From Euphorbia lathyris (taxonomy: Eukaryota; Streptophyta; Magnoliopsida; Malpighiales; Euphorbiaceae), in the NCBI RefSeq assembly GCF_963576675.1, contig NC_088915.1:87801501-87865500 (forward strand): a stretch of DNA of 64,000 bases, written 5' to 3'. The notes below the pieces were generated by a model that saw only the letters and a list, made by a program, of their open reading frames with translations, was not told where the DNA came from and made no database searches. The stretch's first letter is position 1. Every line of letters starts with the position of its first letter. The translations under genes and the position numbers were made by a program. Positions 1-9,822 of the stretch are shown one piece after another.

Positions 1-1161
1 GATGCAAATAAAGTTTGCAAACTTCAGAGATCCATTTATGGACTCAAGCAAGCATCAAGAAGCTGGAATAAGCGTTTTGACGAAACCATAAAACAATTTG
101 GTTTCGAACAAAGTTGCGAAGAAGCTTGCATTTACAAGAAAGCAAGTGGGAGCTCTATAGCATTTCTCATACTATATGTGGACGATATATTATTAATGGG
201 AAATGACATTGCTCTACTACAGTCGGTAAAAGTATGGTTATCTGGTAACTTCTCAATGAAAGACCTTGGTGAAGCAGCTTATATACTTGGTATAAAGATC
301 TACAGAGATAGATCGAGAAGACTGCTTGGTCTTTCACAGGCTACATACATTGAAAAGGTGCTAAATCGGTTTAGCATGCTTGAATCGAAACGAGGTAACT
401 TACCCATGCTACATGGAGTAAAGTTAAACAATCATCAATGTCCTAAAACCGATGATGACAAAAGACGCATGTCTGTAGTCTCGTGCGCCAACGCAATCGG
501 TTCGATTATGTATGCTATGCTATGCACTAGACCTGACGTAGCGTTTGTGTTATCTGTAACGAGTCGTTACCAAGGAAATCCGGGAGACGAGCATTGGATT
601 GCCGTCAAGAACATTCTTAAGTACTTGAGAAGAACTAAAGATATGTTCCTAGTGTACGGAGAAGGTGATCTGAAAATAGAAGGATTTTCAGACGCAAGTC
701 ATCTCACAGATGAGAATGATTTTAAATCCCAATCAGGATACCTGTTTATCTTGAATGGGGGCGCGGTCAGTTGGAAGAGTTCCAAGCAGGGAAGCGTAGC
801 TTTCTCTACGATCGAGTCGGAGTATATCGTAGCTGCGGAAGTAGCAAAGGAAGCGGTTTGGATAAGAAAGTTCATTACAGAACTTGGTGTGGTGCCTGAC
901 ATTGTAAATCCCATTACACTGTATTGTGATAACAATGGAGCCATTGCGCAAGCAAAGGAACCACGGTCTCATAATGCGTCCAAGCATTACCTTAAGCGAT
1001 ACCACATCATAAGAGAGATTGTGGCTAGAGGGGATGTGAGAATAGAAAGAGTACCTACAGAGGACAACGTTGCAGATCCGTTGACAAAGACTTTAACCCA
1101 GAGAGTACATGATCGTCATTTAACTTCTACTGGGATAAGTTTTAGAAACAATTGGCTTTAG
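1..1161 (+). CDS. Ty1/copia pol, C-terminal RT and RNase H (5' end outside window)
   Basis: The frame is open from base 1, so the gene enters from the left. The first residues contain the copia reverse transcriptase block YGLKQASRSWN, then the catalytic motif LYVDDILLMGND near codons 58-69. A typical connection region follows (LGIKIYRDR, TRPDVAF) and an RNase H domain with DNNGAIAQAKEPRSHNASKH and the tail VADPLTKTL. The stop is at 1159-1161, 14 bases before the LTR. In copia elements this part of the polyprotein copies the RNA template and removes it. No internal stop is visible, so this part is intact. The 1.8 kb LTR would fit the Angela/Tork lineages, but I cannot assign the lineage firmly. 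Confidence 0.93.
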   Translation, partial: DANKVCKLQRSIYGLKQASRSWNKRFDETIKQFGFEQSCEEACIYKKASGSSIAFLILYVDDILLMGNDIALLQSVKVWLSGNFSMKDLGEAAYILGIKIYRDRSRRLLGLSQATYIEKVLNRFSMLESKRGNLPMLHGVKLNNHQCPKTDDDKRRMSVVSCANAIGSIMYAMLCTRPDVAFVLSVTSRYQGNPGDEHWIAVKNILKYLRRTKDMFLVYGEGDLKIEGFSDASHLTDENDFKSQSGYLFILNGGAVSWKSSKQGSVAFSTIESEYIVAAEVAKEAVWIRKFITELGVVPDIVNPITLYCDNNGAIAQAKEPRSHNASKHYLKRYHIIREIVARGDVRIERVPTEDNVADPLTKTLTQRVHDRHLTSTGISFRNNWL

Positions 1162-1175
1162 TCCAAGTGGGAGTA
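1162..1175 (+). promoter_or_regulatory. Polypurine tract of the left-edge copia element
   Basis: A purine-rich stretch (CCAAGTGGGAG) sits between the pol stop and the first TG of the LTR, where plus-strand DNA priming occurs in LTR retrotransposons. Confidence 0.7.
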
Positions 1176-2964
1176 TGTTGGGGTTTAGTGTCCTATAGAC
1201 AATTGTTCTAGGATACAAACTTAATAAAGGCAATCCCTAAATAAAGTCTAATAAAAGGAAATCCGTAAGTTTATTTAAAGTGATTATAAAGTGTTCATAC
1301 AAGCATGAAGTGAGACAAAACTTTATAATAAACTGATAAACCTAAAACCACCCCAAGTCAAGTGATATGTTTGGGATTGATATATCACTGTTGAGACTTG
1401 TATGTAACAATGTCTTCTGTCCGATAGAAAGCCGATCTCACAAGCTTCATATATACAGATATCTGGACAGTTACGTAGATCCGATGAAAAGTTGTTCATT
1501 AGGATTGGGGATCCGATTTGAGATAACAGGATGGGTAGATTCATCCTTGTCACCTGTTCATCTCATTGGTAATATGTATAACTAATCCTCAGACTCAAAG
1601 GAATATTAATTGGTATTCTGGATTACGGAATGTGACGCTTTGACTCTGGTGTAACACGATCCTTAATAGAGATGACTCTGGGGTGTGAACAGTAGACGTT
1701 GGGTATCACAGGAAGTGATTGCGGGATCGTTATATATTAGATTGAGCATTTATCACTCCCGATAACTGGGAGATACATCCAAGGATCGCTTGTGGAAGAC
1801 TCGACTCTAAATCCTTGCAAGGTGATAGCTTAAGACTTGAAATACAGATTTCACTTAACCTATCTATTTGAGTTGACTCGGCCTGTACAAGTAAAACGAA
1901 CGTCTCGCTATATGTGACTTGACATCATCCATAGTCATAAGATTCAGTTCAAGGATGTAGTTGATAAATGATCGAATTATACTGTAACTAATACGGAAAG
2001 GTTAACGACAGAATCAACCTATCTTCTTATAGCTCTGGCGGAATGATTACGGACTTGCTAATCACATACTCTGTACATCATTCCGTTATGCAAAGATTAA
2101 ATATAATTCTTTGAAAATTATTTAATAACGTTGCATACGGCTAGATGCAATAAGAACCTAATGGGTCACACATAAGACTTGGAACCTAAAAGAGAGATAG
2201 ATGTTTAATTAATTGATGGAAGCCTAATTGAGCCCAATAAGGCCCATGGACCAAGGGGGGGTCGAAATTCATGTAGATAAAATACATGAATGATTAATTT
2301 GATTTTATTAATTCTAATTAGATTAGGATTATGAATTAAATTAATTAAGAGATAAATAAGTTAGGAGTTTTAATTAGATTATAATACTCCTATTATTATC
2401 CAATAAGGTTATTATTATTATCCTTAATATATTAGATATATAATGAGATAATAATTAGGAATTCTATTCCGAATTGAATTCATGTTCAGTAACCTAATTC
2501 TATCTAACTAGGGATTAGATACAAGAGATTATAAATACCCCCCCTAGGATTTTCGAAATCCACTAGTGAAAACCCTATTGAGATTTTCGAAATACTCAGT
2601 GCAACCGGGAGAGAGAAAATTTCGACACCCCTAGTTCGAAGACGAGATTTTCTACGGCTTCCTTCCGATCAATTGATTTCATCTATTTCTTTTATCTTTG
2701 ATCTTATGTTGATTAGTTAGAGGCAATCTACTTTGGTTGCTATTCAACGGTTGATTCTAAATTAATCTTCCCGTGTTTTATTTCGTGTTTGGAAACTCGG
2801 AGAAGAGTTGTGGGCACTTCATTAACAACGGTAGATTGATCATCAAAAGGTAATTCCTCTTATCCTTCTTTATATGAAATAACGATTAACGGATCCTAGG
2901 GTTAAATGGAAATAGGTTAAAAAATTTATATTTCCGCTGCTATACCTTAGCCTAATTTCCAACA
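1176..2964 (+). repeat. 3' LTR of the left-edge copia element
   Basis: The LTR starts TGTTGG and ends CCAACA, a perfect 6-base terminal inverted repeat, and is 1789 bases long. It directly follows the polypurine tract. A TATA-like box (TATAAATA) lies at 2530-2537, about 430 bases from the end, a plausible U3/R promoter. The 5' LTR and left flank are outside the window, so the TSD cannot be tested. Confidence 0.88.
2530..2537 (+). promoter_or_regulatory. TATA-like box in copia LTR
   Basis: TATAAATA followed by a C-run, inside the LTR in the position expected for its promoter. No transcript evidence. Confidence 0.4.
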
Positions 2965-3105
2965 CATGCGATAACTAATGGGAGAGAGTTGTCTTCCATG
3001 CATGAACGAAGAATTTTACCAGTTATGCGCTACCAATCTGATGAGGAAATATCAGACGAAGAGCGAGTAGTTATTTGTACTATAACAAATATATTTCAAT
3101 TATGA
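2965..3105 (+). other. Short open stretch abutting the LTR, possible coding remnant
   Basis: From the base after the LTR one frame is open for 46 codons to a TGA at 3103-3105, including HERRILPVMRYQSDEE and an acidic run. It may be the tail of an exon into which the copia element inserted. I do not recognise the family, and an open stretch this short can occur by chance. Confidence 0.2.
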
Positions 3106-3328
3106 CAACTTTTTATAAATGTGAAATTAAGTTAAATTTAAGTTGTATCAAATAAGTTACATTTAAGCTATAAGAATGAAATAAGTTACATTTAAATTAC
3201 TACTATCACTACTCAATTTAAGCTATAAGAATGAAATAAGTTACATTAAAGCTATAAGAATGAAATAAGCTATAAGTTAAATTTAAGCTGTATCAAATAA
3301 GTTACATTTAAATTACTACTCTCACTAC
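3106..3328. repeat. AT-rich short tandem/interspersed repeats
   Basis: Units such as AAGCTATAAGAATGAAATAAG and a block with TTACTACT recur several times in a degenerate tandem arrangement between the copia LTR and the 3' end of the PMD gene. No gene is visible. Confidence 0.6.
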
Positions 3329-3933
3329 TCAATAATGTCCCCCAGTTCCACAATGAGTGTTATACCGAATTCTATTACTTACTCTACGGCCTTGTACGGC
3401 TGCTGGCCTTTGTATTTCTTTTGGCAACTTCTTCTTCGTTTGATATATTAACCACCCCTTAATTTTAACAATAAAAAAAATTAATTGTATTAGTATAAAT
3501 CATTGTAAATGAATTGTTTAAAATATGACTAGATCACAAGTTTATTACCTGAATTTAACTCACTTTGCCCTTGGTCAAATCCAAAAAGTCCAGGACCACC
3601 AAAAAATTGTTGATTGCTAGACCCAATGTTGCAAGGACCTCCATGATCATGTATGTTATAATCAAATTGGCTTGATGATGCACCACTTGCATATGCTGCA
3701 AATGCATTTGAACCAGATGCATATGCTGCAAAGGCACTTGAACCAGATGCATGTGTCCTAAATGTGGGTACCATATGATCACGAGGTATGATGGTATACC
3801 CCTCATTATTATGCTGGGAATAATCAATTGGATTAAATTGTGGACTTGTATATGTCTCCATTGGATTAAATTGTGGATTTGGGTATGTCATCATTGGATT
3901 TTGTGGATTTGGATAAGCCATTAGTGGTGTTGG
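3329..3933 (-). pseudogene. PMD-domain gene, 3' part (rest of exon 5 and last exon)
   Basis: This is the downstream part of the gene whose 5' part lies at 13285-15248. Athila-1 separates the two. When the element and one TSD copy are skipped, the frame runs on directly: the left part ends in ...QSTPT and this part continues with a Pro/Asn-rich repeat (YPNPQ, FNPM) and an Ala/Ser/Gly-rich segment (ASGSSAFAAY type). A splice donor GT lies at 3548-3547. The last exon ends in NTHCGTGGHY with a TGA at 3331-3329. CGTG-x-HY is the usual C-terminus of 'serine/threonine phosphatase 7 long form'/PMD proteins. I could not place the last splice acceptor in a phase that fits, so that junction is uncertain. 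Confidence 0.75.
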
Positions 3934-3938
3934 GGTTG
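3934..3938. other. TSD of Athila-1 (left copy)
   Basis: GGTTG, identical to 13285-13289 on the other side of the element. A 5-base duplication is normal for LTR retrotransposon integration. Confidence 0.9.
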
Positions 3939-5731
3939 TGATGCGTGTAAAGTCTAGGGGTAGAGTTTCTTACGACGATTTAAATGTGTATTGCGGTGAA
4001 TGTGCTATGAATATGGATGTGATCTTTTTAAATGTTCTAACTCCACTAGACACTACGACTACTTAGGGGCAAGTGTACCCCGTCGTATCAAGTAATAATC
4101 CGGTTAAGACCGGGTATCGAATCCACGGGATTTATAATTACAAGTATTAGACGACTCGGTTTCGTATGTTATTTAAGCGGTGATTACTTTGGGGTAAAGT
4201 AAGACACAACTACACACTATTCCTAACTATTGGCGACACAGATTCGTGTAGCTAAAACTCTATGAAGCGGGGTGTGTATGATAAGTTATAACCACGATGA
4301 ATAACGACTCTAAATGTATACGGATAATGGTTTACACTTGCAAAGACGACCAAGTGTAGTGAGACCAACCCGTGAAGTACTTAGACTATGTGATTCCTAG
4401 TCAAGGCGTGTCTAATGCGGGGGAGCTAGAAATTAGGGCCCGTAAGTTCCGTGGCTTGTCAATTCCTACGGTTTCCGGTTTGTCACTTCCGGTAAGGCAA
4501 CACCTATATAATTCCCTAAAGATAGCCCGGATGGCGGCGGTAATCGCGTGCTCCTACACAATAATCAATTATCAATATCAAAACAAGCAATAAACATTAA
4601 CACGTAAAGGGAAATAGAGATTATAAGCCGTAAATTATAAATATGGAAAGTGTTTAGATGAAATACAACCAAGCCTAGTACATAGGAAGAGTACAAGCTA
4701 ATTAGCAAGTAAAAAGGGAGAATCCGCCCTTGGAACTAGCTACCCGAACTCAAAGCCGTCTCCTAGGTCGTGGAGGTGGAACTCTCAAGCTTGGTGACGA
4801 ATGATGGAGCGGAACTTTGATGGAACGCCGGAACAACCGAACAAGCTCTCGAGGGGGAGAGTTTAACTACAAAATCTGAATCTAAATTACAAGGAAAGAA
4901 AAGAGTATAGTATAGCTCTCTAGTATGTAATTGCTCTCAAATGAAGTTCAAGAGCTATCTATTTATAGACATCAAGCAAGGGCAAGTTTGTAATTTCACA
5001 AAGCACAAGCATGGAGCAACATTATTTGGTGCAGAAATCCCATGATACGCCCCGCGTGTTTTGGTCTACGCCCCGCGTAAATGCCCATTCCGTCAGAAAT
5101 TTCTGCATGTGGACCAATTCGTTGTCTTGTTGACTCAAGTACGCCCTGCGTAGAGGATTATAAGCCCCACGTGTTTGAGTCTCTGGAATTTTATTGCCTG
5201 AATTGGTGCCCTTATGCCGTGCGTAGCTGAAGTACGCCCCGCGTAAAAGAGTCCCTGATCTTTTATGTTGAAGAACTGCCTTTTTACGCCCCGCATAGGT
5301 ATAGTTGACTCTGGGAGACAGTGCAGTCTGACTTTCAGGATTAGGCCAATTATTGCCGACATGTGTCATACGCCCCGCGTAGTGTGTCATACGCTCCGCG
5401 TATGCTGAGTCAGTTCCACATGGTGCCTGCGGATAAGGCAATTATTTCTGGCACTATGTTTCACGCCCCGCGTACAGGATAATACGCCCCACGTATTGAG
5501 TGGATTTTTGCTCCTTTCTCGTACCTGAAATACAAATCTTGAGAGCCGAGTTAGCTTGACGTTTTTATTTCCTAAACTAATCAAAAACGAGAAAAATAAA
5601 CTAAAAATACGAGATTTATTTTTATTTCCTTATTTATCAAAAACACTTTATTTTTGTAATTAAACTTATTTATTTTATCCAAAATCAACCCGTAAATCAC
5701 GCTAAAAGATAGGGGTAAAATACCCCTATCA
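3939..5731 (-). repeat. Athila-1 3' LTR
   Basis: 1793 bases. On the plus strand it begins TGATGCGTG and ends CCCCTATCA. It is nearly the same as 11491-13284, with at least eleven substitutions in the first ~900 bases plus motif-sized indels. Eleven copies or near-copies of the TACGCCCCGCGTA motif lie at 5046-5495. Confidence 0.93.
5046..5495. repeat. Cluster of CpG-rich TACGCCCCGCGTA motifs in Athila-1 3' LTR
   Basis: I count eleven copies or near-copies of a 13-base motif (arms TACGC/GCGTA around a C or G triplet) in 450 bases, all in the CCCC orientation on the plus strand. Several carry C-to-T or G-to-A changes at CpG sites (GCCCCGCAT, GCTCCGCG, CCCCACGT) not seen in the other LTR. Confidence 0.9.
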
Positions 5732-5745
5732 AACCTCCTCGGACT
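5732..5745 (-). promoter_or_regulatory. Polypurine tract of Athila-1
   Basis: On the minus strand the bases before the LTR read CCGAGGAGGTT and then TGATAGGGG. This purine-rich run is in the right place to prime plus-strand DNA. Confidence 0.65.
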
Positions 5746-7219
5746 TTAAAGTTTTACTTGTCCTCAAGTAAAAGAAATCGAAAGACAAGAGATTGAGAAA
5801 ATTAAGAAACAAACCAAAGGTTGGTTTTGCCAAGTGCGTGATTTCAAAGTTATGGTTTTGTGCAAAGGTTTCGGTAAGTACCTACGCAACAATTGAGTAC
5901 GAAACTTGTTTGAAACCTCCATGATCAAGATTTAATAGGCAATATTAACGGGGATTGATTATCTTTTGAGAACCCGATAGTACCTCACCAAGGGATTTCG
6001 CTCTTACGCTCAATTTTAGGTGGGTTGGTGTTTTAGCGCTCTTCTTTGCACTTACTCGAGATCATGTTGAATTTGCATTTTCATCCGGGTTTTTCCTCCT
6101 AAAATATGGTTAGGCAATGTTAAAAATGAACCCGGAGGGGGGGTTGTAATGTGGGTGGCTTCTTTAGTGGTTAGTGTAAAGGAACTGGAGTTCAAAAATA
6201 CCGTTTTGTGATTGCACCGTATCATTGCTTATTTCGGCCTTGGCGGATTTTACAAGACGTACTTAAAAATTGCTCGGGTGGAGCTTTGAGAATGCCTCAT
6301 TATTTTTATTGTGTCCTTTGTTTTCATAGAGGCAGAAAAACAATATTTTGAGAGCTTATGATGCACTTTTGCTAAGGCCGTGACTCATTTCGGGTAACTT
6401 GGGTGCAACTTGGTTATGTCGGTATTTGAACAAGAGGAAAAAGGGTTAATTGGTAAAAGGGTATTAACAAAAGAAAAGTTGGTTAATAAGCTCGAGGGGG
6501 TTTCCTAATGTTTAATGAAAACGAGAAAAATAAATTAAGAAAAATTAGCTTAAGTGGGTTCGGTTTATCATCTATTGCCTTTTTACCAAAAATAAGTGTA
6601 CTTAACCCGGTATTGGATGCAAATTCTATGAGTCGAGTGAAGTCAAAACTCTCGAAAAATTGTGAAAGAATTAGAGTTCTCGTACGAACTCTTTTAGGCT
6701 CAAAAATACCTCACAAAGATTCGGGTTTAAATTGTGCACTATCAAGTCTTCGCTAAATTCTCAACTATCCTGTCTTTATTGCCTTTTCAAAGTTCATTAT
6801 GGAGATAACATTTGGTTCAAGACTCAATGCCTTAGTTTAGTACTAACCTAAGCTTTGCACAAATTCCCTAATTTCAAAACCAAGACTAAAATTTCTTCAT
6901 CGAATCATTCCTTTATGTTCCGACACTTTTATTTTTGATGGCAAATAACGTAACTTTAATTAATTTCCGAAGGGGGGGGATAGCATGTTGGAAAAATTTA
7001 AAAGAGTCAATAAATTAGTTTAATTATTTTGTAGTTTATTTTATTTTTATTTTTTGTTTTTGGTAGTGCAAAACAAATGTTAAGTGCGGGGTTGCACGTC
7101 CCTCCGCGTTATTTAAAATGACGCCTATTCCAAGGGCGTCGCAAAAAGAAATGAAAACAAAAACAAAAACAAAAATAAAGTGAGAAAAGGAAAAGAAAAA
7201 GAAGACCCTTAGGGTCAGG
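5746..7219 (-). other. Athila-1 non-coding 3' region
   Basis: About 1.5 kb between the polypurine tract and the ORF3-side hairpins. I see only short fragmentary ORFs (for example 6508-6756 on the plus strand) with no family resemblance. An A-rich stretch lies at 7148-7200. No pol sequence can be recognised on either strand. Confidence 0.6.
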
Positions 7220-7400
7220 GGTTACGCGAGGCGTGCCCAGAGGGGCGCCCCGCGTAACCAGTACGTTTTGTGGTGTTTTTGGGTAGAGACTCAACTACGC
7301 GGGGCGCAAGAAAGAGGTGCCCCGCGTGTTTGAGTTTCTGAACCATTTTTAAACATAAAAACGAAGGGACGCGGGGCGTGCCATGGGGTACGCCCTGCGT
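7220..7400. repeat. Three inverted motif pairs (hairpins) 3' of Athila-1 ORF3
   Basis: Three inverted pairs of the TACGCGGGGCGTA motif lie at 7220-7259, 7296-7330 and 7369-7400, each able to form a stem of about 11-13 bp with a short loop. They follow the end of ORF3 in the element's own orientation. Confidence 0.88.
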
Positions 7401-7560
7401 GGCTTTATTACAAGCAGCAAAAATAAGCGAAAAACAACACGAAACATAAACGGAAAGTACTAATATATTAAAAATTAAAAAAGATAGTACATGAAACATC
7501 AAAACAGCAAAACAAAGGAAAATGAAAACAAAAGAAAATGAAAACATAAAGAAAATGGAA

Positions 7561-8759
7561 CTATGGTTGAGATGGGGGTGGAGTGCTATGGAGGTTGAAG
7601 TATGAGGCGAAGGAAGCGGTGAGAGCATCGAAACGAGTGTCGATATGGGCCCGGTCCTCCCGTTGTTGTGCTTCGAGGGAGTCGAAACGGGTGTTGAGGG
7701 TGGCGAATTGGGAGTCATAATGGACCCGGTCCCGGCGTTGGTTATCCTCCAAGATATCCAACCGAGCATAAATGGCATTAAAGTCGTGGTTGGGTGGAGG
7801 ACTGAAATTAAGACCCAAGCTTGAATCCGAATCCGGACCCCCTTCCTCGTTGGCATGAGCCGCCCCCGAAGTCTCCCCGGGCCCGAAGTGGAATTGTTAA
7901 GGGACTTAAAAGCATTTTTCTCCACGGGCCTCGGTAAAAGGCTGGGGAGGCGAGCAAGGGTAGCCTCGCCAAGAGCGGAAGTGGCGAAAAGAGTGACTAG
8001 ATGGCCCAGCCTGATCTTACCCCGCTTCCGGGTGGAAATGTGGTGGAGTTGGACGGCCACAAGATAAGAGAGGTCATAAGCACAGTTGTTGACACAACAA
8101 CATAGTGCTAGAAGCTCGTCCTTGTTAACCTTTGTGGATTCCGTCTTTCCCGAAAAGTAGACGGAGATAAAGCGGTGGAGAAGTTGGAGGATTGGATCAC
8201 GAATGAGAGAGGGACGGAGGTTGGAGACGTCATAATCCTCGGACCCAGTGATGGAGGTCCAAAAATCACGAGCAGAAACCTCCTCGGGCCAATGGGAAAT
8301 ACCGTTTTCCGCTTGCTTGGTGAAGTGAGTGCGGAGCCACGGGGTATCAATGGTGAAGGGGTGGTTATGAAGGCGGAAATTGAAGAGGGTAGCACCGGGG
8401 ACATTGTTAGAGGTGAAGGTGGTGTAGAACTCCAAAACTAAGGAGGGGTAAATGCGATGTCTTGCTAGAAAATGATCGTACCAAGAGAGAGCACGGAGGC
8501 GCTCTACGAAGGCCTCGCCAAGACCGAAACGGTCAAGGGTGTTCCGCTCTATGTACGAAAGTTCCATAAAGTGGGTAGCGGATAGTGTCTGGTAGTGCTC
8601 GGCCTCCCCCTCGGTTAGGAGATGAAAAGGGGCCCGGTGTAGGCGGGTAAGAGGTGGAGTTCCCTCCCGTGGAGGTGATTGTTGGTTTTGTGCGAAACGG
8701 GAGGAACGGGCCCGTGTGGACCGTGGGGGACGTATGTCGGCGGCTCTCTTGCGTGCCAT
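7561..8759 (-). pseudogene. Athila ORF3 / env-like ('putative plant transposon protein' type), frameshifted
   Basis: The start chosen is the ATG at 8759-8757 (MARKRAADIRPP), because upstream sequence in the longer open frame looks non-coding. A basic Ser/Arg/Pro-rich N-terminus is followed by the conserved core (LSYIERNTLDRFGLGEAFVERL, ALSWYDHFLARHRIYPSLVLEFYTTF, SVYFSGKTESTKVNKDELLAL). It resembles the two ORF3 genes of Athila-2. One frameshift near 7878 moves the C-terminus to another frame, where a charged coiled-coil tail (IYARLDILEDNQRRDR, RFDALTASF) ends at 7561. Athila elements are known to carry an extra gene in this place. 'Envelope-like' is a positional name only: I see no signal peptide, no membrane segment and no fusion motif in the core. 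The function is unknown. Confidence 0.8.
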
Positions 8760-8908
8760 GGCGATAGTTAGGAATGGAGAGGGATTGAGAGAAGGTGGGA
8801 GAAGGTTGGGGTAAAGTTGAGATAATAGTGAGGGAAGAAGAAGGAAAAAAAGAGATATATATAGGGGAGAAGTGGGGAATCCAAGCAAAGCTCGGATTCC
8901 CAGAGGGG

Positions 8909-9592
8909 TACGCGGGGCGTGAAGGGGCCACGCCACGCGTATCCCTCCTCCTGATGTTATTTGATGAAAAATCAGTGAGATACGCGCGGCGTAAGTAGGG
9001 TTACGCCACGCGTATCGGATCTCCTGCCCCCTTTTATGTCAAAAAGGGCGAGGACGCGGGGCGTAAATGGGGTTACGCCCCGCGTAAACGGACGGAAGAA
9101 GAAGGATCTTTGTGGGTTTTTTTTGTGGATTTATGAGTGTTTAATGATTTTTAATTATTTTATGATTTTTATGTTCTATTTATGGGTAATTAAGGTGGTG
9201 GTTAATGACAATTTATTGTGGAGGGAAGGTGGAAATTTTAATTTGAAAAGATGAGAATTGATTGGGTGGGAGAGGAGGTGGAGTGTGGAAGTGGGAAAAT
9301 TGTATAGGGAAGAGGAGTGATGGGAAGTTGGAGAGAGAGAAGGTTGTCATGGGGAGTTGTGATTCACAACTCCCCGAGGATACGCGCGGCGTACTCTAGG
9401 GTACGCCCCGCGTGTCCTACACATGGCATTTATTAAAAAGAGTTCGTTTTTTTTTGTTTTTTTTTTGTTTTTTTATATGGAAAGCGTACGCGGGGCGTAA
9501 ATTTAGGTACGCCGCGCGTGTTGTGTCCTTTATTAAGTAAAAAGGGCAGACACACAACTACATGGGGCGCAATGGGTTGTACGCCCCGCGTA
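8909..9592. repeat. Six inverted motif pairs (hairpins) between gag and ORF3 of Athila-1
   Basis: Inverted pairs of the TACGCGGGGCGTA motif lie at 8909-8941, 8981-9014, 9054-9086, 9381-9413, 9487-9520 and 9559-9592. In each the GGGG arm comes first on the plus strand and the CCCC arm follows after about 7-10 bases. The surrounding sequence is AT-rich and not coding. They occupy the leader upstream of ORF3. Confidence 0.9.
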
Positions 9593-9822
9593 TTTCAAGA
9601 TTTTGGATTAATGTGGGATTTGTTTTTCTTTTGATTTTATGAAAATAAAAGAAAATGGGAAACAATAAAATAAAGCAAAAGATGAAGATGAAAATAAAAT
9701 CACAATAATGCAAAATAAAGAGAAAGGAATAACATTTATAATACATATAGACAAATGGTTCGAGGGACTCAAACCGATGCTACGTTTTGAGTCGAAGTAG
9801 CTCGACTTTCTTGTATGGCGGC

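Noticed and set aside
4372..4593. 73-codon ORF present in both Athila-1 LTRs (also 11924-12145)
   Set aside because: It is repeated only because the LTR is repeated, is antisense to the element and has no recognisable domain.
5046..5495. CRISPR-like regularly spaced motif array
   Set aside because: The motif is 13 bases and palindromic, the spacers are irregular and shared between LTRs, and the context is a plant retrotransposon.
7855..8441. Plus-strand ORFs opposite Athila-1 ORF3
   Set aside because: They are shadows of the GC-rich ORF3 on the other strand. The minus-strand frames carry the conserved blocks.
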